Notes under the pieces: model-generated | Told to the model about the DNA's origin: nothing | Seen by the model: the letters and a program-made list of their open reading frames with translations, nothing else | Databases searched by the model: none | Translations under genes and position numbers: made by a program | Source: Bacillota bacterium | Lineage (GTDB): Bacteria; Bacillota; Bacilli; Paenibacillales; Paenibacillaceae | Length of the DNA: 64,000 nucleotides | Assembly: GCA_023460795.1 (NCBI GenBank) | Contig: JAEWPC010000058.1 | Coordinates: 92,119-156,118, forward strand | Reading direction: 5' to 3' | Shown: positions 58,945 to 64,000 of the stretch, one piece after another | Position numbering within the stretch: the stretch's first letter is position 1 | How the letters are laid out: every line of letters starts with the position of its first letter

Positions 58945-59058
58945 TTATCCCTTGCTCTTTTTGTTGAGTATTCTGATTATTTTATAGATGATGAATCCAA
59001 ATAAGATAACTAATCCTATACTAATTAATTGGGTAATTGCTGCTGATAAAGAAAACAC
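58945..59058 (-). CDS. 37-aa single-helix membrane protein
   Basis: GTG 59058 after AAAGGTGTGATTGAG. The product is SAAITQLISIGLVILFGFII (membrane) with a basic tail RILNKKSKG. It is the only gene in the unit bounded by the mini element at 58.83 and the fragment at 59.10 kb. Unknown function; could be a small toxin or regulator by its shape. Confidence 0.5.
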   Translation of the reverse strand: MFSLSAAITQLISIGLVILFGFIIYKIIRILNKKSKG

Positions 59059-59095
59059 CTCAATCACACCTTTCTGTTAAGCATATACTTCCCTG

Positions 59096-59163
59096 CTGCT
59101 GAAATGCCTCTCTAAATTCACTTCTAACTTCTTGCCGGACCGAGGGCGGATGCCGATGCATGA
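59096..59163. repeat. Truncated right half of the attC-like element
   Basis: CTGCTGCTGAAATGCCTC…TTGCCGGACCGAGGGC … GATGCATGA, cut off before the final GTTRRRY. It abuts the 3' side of the GNAT gene at 59.18 kb. Confidence 0.7.
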
Positions 59164-59178
59164 CTTCATCGAATCTTC

Positions 59179-59682
59179 TCACAAGAGGTGCTTCTCCATA
59201 CAATAAAAAGGCAATGTTCTCCTCGGATACCAAACTTCCCCACGTATTTCATATCCTAGTCGCTTGTAGAATTCTATTGCTCTTTGGTTACCACTATAAA
59301 CATCTAAACGAACAGAAGAGAATTGTTCTTCTTTACACTTACCGTGAACAAACTGTATCAATTTCTTAGCAATCCCTTGACCCTGAAATTTAGGTCTTAC
59401 TGATAGTCTATGTACAACTACGTTTCTTCCGTTAGTATGTTTCCAATTAACCGACTTGTATTCCTCTATCTCCACTTCATCAAATGAGATTACTCCGCCA
59501 ATTTCTTCGTCATGTTTAAGTATAAAAATACTCTGGTTCTTTATATCTGCTGCGATTACTTCCTTATTTGGATAGATATCATCCCATTGCTTTATTCCTT
59601 GATTATCCAAATCATATCTACATTCTCGAAAAACTCCAAAAATTGGATGTATATCCGTTTCATCTGGTCGGACAATCAACAT
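59179..59682 (-). CDS. GNAT N-acetyltransferase
   Basis: 167 aa: IGGVISFDEVEIEEYKSVNW, VHRLSVRPKFQGQGIAKKL with the acetyl-CoA loop, NQRAIEFYKRLGYEIRGEVW. This is a type widely seen in Bacillales. ATG 59682 follows AAGGGACGAGAGTG; a GTG one codon before is in frame. Confidence 0.86.
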   Translation of the reverse strand: MLIVRPDETDIHPIFGVFRECRYDLDNQGIKQWDDIYPNKEVIAADIKNQSIFILKHDEEIGGVISFDEVEIEEYKSVNWKHTNGRNVVVHRLSVRPKFQGQGIAKKLIQFVHGKCKEEQFSSVRLDVYSGNQRAIEFYKRLGYEIRGEVWYPRRTLPFYCMEKHLL

Positions 59683-59715
59683 CACTCTCGTCCCTTCTAG
59701 ATCATAGATTAGTTT

Positions 59716-60135
59716 CTATATATTTTTCTTTAAATAATAGTGTGTATGTCTGCCAGCATTCTCAATTGTTCCATAGACTTGAAATCCCTCTTTCAAATAA
59801 AAGTCTAGCGCTTGAAAACTCAGTGTATCTAGCTTTATAAAATCACATTCCTTCTCTATTGCCATCTTCTCCGCTTCTCTTAGAAGTGCTCTTCCATATC
59901 CTGATTTCCGATGCTCTGGCTCAACAAAAAGATAGTGAATCTCTAGCCAATTCCAACAAAATTCTCCGACAATTCCACCGACTATCGCACCATCTTCAGT
60001 GACCAAATGCAAATTTTATTCCTGATATCGACCTTTCAGATCGTCAGGAAAGTACATAAGATTGAATTCTATCATCTTGTTTCTTACATAATCTTTGTTG
60101 TTAGAATCTATATTTTTTGATATCACTAAGGACAA
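59716..60135 (-). pseudogene. GNAT N-acetyltransferase with internal stop
   Basis: A full-length frame of 140 codons runs from TTG 60135 (GGAG 9 nt upstream) to 59716 but is broken by TAA at 60016-60018. Before the stop: ISKNIDSNNKDYVRNKMIEF. After it: HLVTEDGAIVGGIVGEFCWNW, EPEHRKSGYGRALL, LDFYLKEGFQVYGTIENAG, all normal for this GNAT type. No other change is seen, so the loss is recent or the C-terminal part is reinitiated at TTG 60012. Confidence 0.75.
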
Positions 60136-60184
60136 ATTGATTCACTCCAATTAGTAACTTTACTCTTTACATGCTCTTGCTAAT

Positions 60185-60378
60185 ATATAACGTTTTTGTA
60201 TTCACGACGTCCCACCGACTTAAGCCACGAAGGGGCGGCCGCGATGCGCATAGTCGGTGCGGATATGTCCGGCTGAAATCGCTTCCCTGAATACTGAAAT
60301 GCCTCATCGAATCACATCAGAATCCTGCCGGACCGAGGGGCGACAACGTCGACCCGATGCGTGAATATGGTGTTAGAT
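60185..60378. repeat. attC-like element E1
   Basis: 194 bp, starting ATATAAC and ending GTTAGAT. Ordered parts: end box, TTTTTGTATTCACGACG, hairpin CCCACCGACTTAA…TAGTCGGTGCGG, TGTCCGGCTG, a spacer with GAAATGCC, CTGCCGGACCGAGG, a small GGTCGAC-type hairpin, GATGCGTGAATATGGT and the end box. The outer and inner segments are mutually complementary, as in attC. It lies just past the stop of the Doc-like gene. Confidence 0.8.
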
Positions 60379-60431
60379 GAAGTACCGGCCTTCTTGAATT
60401 GCAGAAATAAAAATAAATGAGGCTCAAGCTT

Positions 60432-60811
60432 CTATACTTGATGCCTCATTATCCAGCTTTCTATGTCTTCTTCATTAAACTTTCCTTCAGCAGTTCTTAA
60501 TCCAATATCTATTAATTCTTGCTGGCTGTACGCTATCTGTAATTCATTAATCTTTAATAACAGTAACAAAACTGCTATTCCGATTCGTTTGTTACCATCA
60601 ACAAAGCCGTGATTTTTTATTAACGAAAAGGTTATTACAGAAATTTTCTTTACGACTCCAACATACAGATCTTGCCCATTAAAAGTTTGTTGTGCTTTGT
60701 TTATCGCGCTTTTTCAAGTAATGACCGATCTCTAATCCCATCGGATCCACCAGTACTAATAATGATCTTCTTATGGAATGTAATGAGTTGTTCAAGTGTA
60801 ATTGTGTTCAC
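60432..60811 (-). pseudogene. Doc/Fic-like toxin, frameshifted
   Basis: The Fic core is present: IKNHGFVDGNKRIG (HxFxDGNKR with the modifying loop), preceded by TLEQLITFHKKIIISTGGSDG, and followed by EEDIESWIMRHQV. GTG 60811 overlaps the antitoxin stop as GTGA. The frame breaks at about codon 36 (LLEKA | INKAQQTF), where a CG dinucleotide appears duplicated; the 380-bp length is two over a multiple of three. Doc toxins phosphorylate or AMPylate translation factors; this one is probably dead. Confidence 0.75.
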
Positions 60812-60981
60812 TTGGCTAACTCCTTAAGAGCTTCCTTGTTCTCAATAATTATTGAATCCATCAGCGACTCAATCGGTTGCTGCGTTTTTGACTTAAGGAA
60901 TTCAACAAAATCAATCACTTCAATTTTCTTCTCTTCGGGGAGTGAAATAAAATCCTGAAGCAACTTCTCCTCTAGGCTCAT
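60808..60981 (-). CDS. Antitoxin-like DUF2281 protein
   Basis: 57 aa: SLEEKLLQDFISLPEEKKIEVIDFVEFL (two helices), then a polar tail ending KEALKELAK. This is the DUF2281 layout, seen in antitoxin-like positions. ATG 60981 follows GGAGGTACTCCA. It overlaps the Doc-like gene by 4 bp, a classic toxin-antitoxin arrangement. Confidence 0.72.
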   Translation of the reverse strand: MSLEEKLLQDFISLPEEKKIEVIDFVEFLKSKTQQPIESLMDSIIIENKEALKELAK

Positions 60982-61077
60982 TGGAGTACCTCCATTTCCT
61001 TTCCTTACATTATACACCAACAAGGTCTTCGGTTTAACATTTGATCTTGGGGTTTTATTAGCACTTGCCGGTATTTC

Positions 61078-61240
61078 ATCTAACGTTGTTGTTCACGACG
61101 TCCCACCGACTTAAGGCCACGAAGTGGCCGGGCGCGTTGCGCTTAGTCGGTGGGATGTGTGCCTGATTCAGCGCCGTCGAAAATGCCTCGGGCGGGACCG
61201 AGCAGCCACCAGGCTGCGATGCGTGAATACGATGTTATAG
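61078..61240. repeat. attC-like element E2
   Basis: 163 bp, starting ATCTAAC and ending GTTATAG; same ordered parts as E1 (hairpin CCCACCGACTTAA…TTAGTCGGTGGG, GAAAATGCC, GCGTGAATACGAT) with a shorter middle. Its left end matches the right end of E1 (GTTAGATGAA) in inverted form, across the toxin-antitoxin unit. Confidence 0.8.
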
Positions 61241-61282
61241 AATGTCAGCGCCTTCTTTGAGATACTTACTTTTATACATACA

Positions 61283-62089
61283 TCAACTGTATTGCTTGAC
61301 AAGTTTATTGAAATTGGTTACATATTTTTCTATTTTTGCACTATCCTTTGTAGATGATAGAAAGGGTTTTCTCTTCCCGCAGATAAGAATGTCATCTTGT
61401 TCCGGATTTCTTTTTTCGAACTTAATGTATGGTTTCAATGAATTTCCTTGAACATTAGGTAACTTTGCAACTAACCATGCCAGCTGTTCTGTAGAATAAA
61501 GGTTGGTTCTGAAGTTTAGTATTTCTAGTTGTGGCATTCTTGTATATATCAAAATATCTTCTTCTGTTATAGACTTTCCACCAAAGTGGAACTCCTTGAT
61601 ATTGGTGAATTCGAGTGCTTTTAAATCATTCAGTGTACTGGTATTCCAAACAGCATCACCGAAAGATAGTCTTTCTAACTTAGGAGCTTTATTGATTCCA
61701 TCTAGAGTATGTAACCTCGTAAAATCGCTAATATAAAGACCTTCCAAATTGTAGTTCATAGTCATATCCCACAGCTTTGTGATTCGCTGATTGTGAAAGT
61801 AACCAATGAATTTCACATCTTTCAGTGTAGAAAGAATTGACCAATCCTCAACAAGTTTATTCTTCCAGAACATAATAGATTGAAATTTATATGCCTGTGT
61901 TTGAACAAAATAATCAAATGTATCTTGTCTTAATCCAGAAATCATTACTTTATCAAAGCTTTGAAAATCATTTATTTTGTCAATTTCTTCAAATGTTATT
62001 CTTCCTCCGGTTATATCTGTATCTTCCTGTTCTACACATTTATATACACTTGTTGATCTGCAGAGTGTATCAAATTCATCTTTTGTCAT
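61283..62089 (-). CDS. Leucine-rich-repeat-like protein
   Basis: 268 aa with irregular repeats of the LRR kind: LKDVKFIGYFHNQRITKLWD, NLEGLYISDFTRLHTL, PKLERLSFGDAVWN, NIKEFHFGGKSI, PQLEILNFRTNLYS. No signal peptide, so cytoplasmic. Such proteins usually bind other proteins; role unknown. It alone fills the unit between E2 and E3. Confidence 0.65.
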   Translation of the reverse strand: MTKDEFDTLCRSTSVYKCVEQEDTDITGGRITFEEIDKINDFQSFDKVMISGLRQDTFDYFVQTQAYKFQSIMFWKNKLVEDWSILSTLKDVKFIGYFHNQRITKLWDMTMNYNLEGLYISDFTRLHTLDGINKAPKLERLSFGDAVWNTSTLNDLKALEFTNIKEFHFGGKSITEEDILIYTRMPQLEILNFRTNLYSTEQLAWLVAKLPNVQGNSLKPYIKFEKRNPEQDDILICGKRKPFLSSTKDSAKIEKYVTNFNKLVKQYS

Positions 62090-62137
62090 TAGTCTAATCT
62101 CCTTGTACAGGTTTGACTTTAGATTTGCGCTGATTTC

Positions 62138-62323
62138 ATATAACGTTGTTGTATTTACGACGTCCCACCACCTTAAGCCCGTAGGGCGGCCGCGAAGCGG
62201 TTAGTTGGTGGGATGTGTCCGGCTGCTCTAACTTCTCCGCACACTGAAATACCTCTCTGTGTCTTCTTCTAACTTCGTGCCGGACCGAGGGCGAATGCCC
62301 GATGCGTGAATATGGTGTTATAT
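62138..62323. repeat. attC-like element E3
   Basis: 186 bp, starting ATATAAC and ending GTTATAT, so its own ends are complementary. Same ordered parts; hairpin CCCACCACCTTAAGCCC…GGTTAGTTGGTGGG; TGTCCGGCTG and GTGCCGGACCGAGG pair at distance. Confidence 0.82.
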
Positions 62324-62343
62324 GACGTTCGTGACTTCTTCGA

Positions 62344-63048
62344 TTATCTCAAAAAATCCTTTATGTCAATTAATTTATTAACTATGCCATAAGAAATATT
62401 GTTATCGGGCACAGGTTTATTTCTAAAGTTTACCCATATTGCTTTCATACCCATTTCAGTCGGCCCTACAACGTCATTCTTCCAACTATCCCCTACAAAT
62501 AATGTATCTTCAGGTCTAACATTAAATTTCTTGACTGGTTGTTGATATATGATTGAGTTTGGCTTTTCAACGCCGATCAGTTCAGAAATAAACATGGATT
62601 CCTTTGTGAAAAAGCGATCATATCCAAGTGCCTGAATCTTATCATATTGCATTGAAGCTATTCCGTTAGTCACAATTCCCATTAAATATTTCTTAGATAA
62701 CGACTCAAGCATCTGGGTTATATGTGTATCAGGCTTCATAAATAATTTACTGATTTGTTGATATTGATTTTGAAATTGATCAATCTCTCTATCATCTGCT
62801 TGAAGATTAAGTTCGGATAATGTCTCGATAATTTGAAATCTTCTGTATTCTTCAAATGTAATTTCCTGATCGTGATATTTCTGCACTAAGTTTTCTTCTT
62901 TGACCTTGTAGATATTAAACAAATCATCAATGTTGAGAGTACTTGTTATGGGGTAATTCCTAAATGTTTCTTTTATTCCTTGTTCCCAATAATCATCGAA
63001 ATATAAAAGAGTATCGTCAAGATCAAATAAGATCAATTTGAAATTCAT
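62344..63048 (-). CDS. HAD nucleotidase, YjjG/YfnB-like
   Basis: 234 aa from ATG 63048 (AAGGGACATTTAAC upstream). HAD motifs: FDLDDT at 7-12, VTNGIA, Lys in GVEKPNS, VGDSWKNDV. Third member of this type in the window after 28.7 and 40.1 kb; function inferred as nucleotide dephosphorylation. Stop 21 bp from E3 and start 43 bp from E4: a compact one-gene unit. Confidence 0.85.
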   Translation of the reverse strand: MNFKLILFDLDDTLLYFDDYWEQGIKETFRNYPITSTLNIDDLFNIYKVKEENLVQKYHDQEITFEEYRRFQIIETLSELNLQADDREIDQFQNQYQQISKLFMKPDTHITQMLESLSKKYLMGIVTNGIASMQYDKIQALGYDRFFTKESMFISELIGVEKPNSIIYQQPVKKFNVRPEDTLFVGDSWKNDVVGPTEMGMKAIWVNFRNKPVPDNNISYGIVNKLIDIKDFLR

Positions 63049-63090
63049 GTTAAATGTCCCTTCAGATTGGTTTGAACTGCATATTATTTC

Positions 63091-63276
63091 ATCTAACGTT
63101 GTTGTATTCACGACGTCCCACCACCTTAAGCCCGAAGGGCGGCCGCGATGCGGTTAGATGGTGCGGATGTGTCCGGCTGAAAATCTTCCCCGTAATTGAA
63201 ATGCCTCATCGAATCCACATCGGACTCCTGTCGGACCGAGGGCCGTATGGCCCGAAGCGTGAATAAGGTGTTAGAT
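63091..63276. repeat. attC-like element E4
   Basis: 186 bp, starting ATCTAAC and ending GTTAGAT with own ends complementary (extended CATCTAAC/GTTAGATG). Hairpin CCCACCACCTTAAGCCC…GGTTAGATGGTGCGG, GAGGGC…GCCC, GCGTGAATAAGGT. Confidence 0.82.
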
Positions 63277-63300
63277 GATGCATGCCTCTTCTTCGAGTTG

Positions 63301-63777
63301 CTAGATGTTTTGTGCCCTGTCATTACATATATTTAATAGTTTATTTAGTAGTCGGATCTTCAATATTGCACGGGTCATTATATAGGCCAATATGGCTCCA
63401 AAACTATTCATTATCACGTCATCAACATCTGCGCTTCCAAAATAAAAATAGTACTGAGCTATCTCGATTAATAAATTGATTGTTATAAGTACTACTATGT
63501 AATTCCAAAACATTCTAAAGGTTTTAAATAGAATCGGCATTAACACTCCAAGAGGAACTAGCATCACTAAATTACCCATTAAATTCATGAACCATGTATT
63601 GTAATTATATTGTTCTTTATGATTTATATATTGTTTGATCGAACTAAAAGGGACCAAATTATATGAACGATAATAATATTCTCCGAAGTGCATTCTATCT
63701 AGAACTAAGTATTTAATTAACACTAAAATGTAAATAATAAATAGAATCCACAAACTTGATCTAACTACAAATTTCAT
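63301..63777 (-). CDS. VanZ-like membrane protein
   Basis: 158 aa with four or five membrane segments: LWILFIIYILVLIKYLVLD, NLVPFSSI, NLMGNLVMLVPLGVLMPILF, LITINLLIEIAQYYF and SADVDDVIMNSFGAILAY, the VanZ order. VanZ gives low-level teicoplanin resistance in enterococci, but most VanZ-like proteins are uncharacterised. ATG 63777 is tentative (GGAG is 14 nt away). Single gene between E4 and E5. Confidence 0.82.
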   Translation of the reverse strand: MKFVVRSSLWILFIIYILVLIKYLVLDRMHFGEYYYRSYNLVPFSSIKQYINHKEQYNYNTWFMNLMGNLVMLVPLGVLMPILFKTFRMFWNYIVVLITINLLIEIAQYYFYFGSADVDDVIMNSFGAILAYIMTRAILKIRLLNKLLNICNDRAQNI

Positions 63778-63828
63778 TGTAATGATGTAACTCCTTTGGC
63801 TCTTTGATTGATCACTCAGGCATTTTTC

Positions 63829-64000
63829 ATGTAACGTTCTTGTATTCACGACGTCCCACCACCTTAAGCCCGTAGGGCGGCCGCGATGCGGTTAGGTGGT
63901 GCGGATGTGTCCGGTTGATCGTGCTTCCTTGCTACTGAAATGCCCCATCGAATCTACTTCTTACTCCTGCCGGACCGAGGGTCGACAGAGTCGATCCGAT
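63829..64000. repeat. attC-like element E5 (cut by window end)
   Basis: Starts ATGTAACGTTCTTGTATTCACG; hairpin CCCACCACCTTAAGCCC…GGTTAGGTGGTGCGG; GTCCGGTTG and CTGCCGGACCGAGGG; then a GTCGACAGAGTCGA hairpin. The right end lies outside the window. Confidence 0.8.

Noticed and set aside
57646..64000. CRISPR array
   Set aside because: Repeats are 163-194 bp, imperfect, and separated by whole genes, not by short unique spacers.
57646..64000. Simple terminators between leftward genes
   Set aside because: The elements contain hairpins but are far longer than needed, have conserved ends and no U-tracts.

Overview
The window looks like a chromosomal segment of a spore-former-type Firmicute of the Paenibacillaceae (Paenibacillus/Cohnella-like). 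The reasons are XerS rather than XerC/XerD next to nothing else, class Ib nrdI-nrdE-nrdF under a cobalamin riboswitch, an Amj-type lipid II flippase, a YkpA-type ABC-F ATPase, an LtaS-like synthase, a ba3-type oxidase, many DUF families typical of Bacillales, strong AGGAGG-type ribosome binding sites and frequent TTG/GTG starts. This is inference from gene content; no rRNA gene is present to confirm it. No tRNA, CRISPR array or intact transposase was seen.

Layout. 0-5 kb: xerS, then leftward genes: a DUF3990 ADP-ribosyltransferase-like protein with a small partner, a COG3044-type ABC-class ATPase whose start cannot be located, and upstream of it a compact attenuator (15-codon leader ORF, two terminators, mutually exclusive pairings). 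5-17 kb: core metabolism and signalling: DUF3889 protein, fumC (3' end duplicated in frame), nrdF/nrdE/nrdI read leftward from a B12 riboswitch plus terminator, a lipoprotein, an HD/GNAT/kinase-fold operon, and an OmpR-type regulator with its kinase. 17-25 kb: a large hybrid histidine kinase, a second OmpR-type regulator, ykpA. 25-33 kb: LTA synthase, transporter/HAD genes, then a ba3 oxidase operon (hemerythrin, subunit IIa, II, I) and a CuA-type lipoprotein. Each of these two promoters has an Fnr-like palindrome at about -41.5, which suggests joint induction in low oxygen. 33-44 kb: a leftward run of small enzymes, amj and several unknown membrane proteins.

44-64 kb is different: visibly AT-rich, almost all leftward, made of short unrelated accessory genes (GNATs, Nudix, VOC, HAD, P-loop kinase, small membrane proteins) with several decayed copies. 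From about 56 kb to the end, single-gene units are separated by a family of 163-194 bp palindromic elements. These begin RYYYAAC-like and end GTTRRRY-like, as attC sites of integrons do. Older fragments occur at 51.1, 56.2, 57.6, 58.4, 58.8 and 59.1 kb. The end sequences of the two elements flanking a broken Phd-Doc-like toxin-antitoxin pair are exchanged exactly as cassette insertion predicts. A Gram-positive cassette array is the most interesting hypothesis here. No integron integrase lies in the window, and a MITE-like explanation is not excluded.

Fifteen GNAT acetyltransferase genes or remnants occur in 64 kb. Broken genes are concentrated in the accessory part: an alpha/beta hydrolase, an RibD/DHFR-like protein, a GNAT with an internal stop, the frameshifted Doc and a 5'-truncated LysE.
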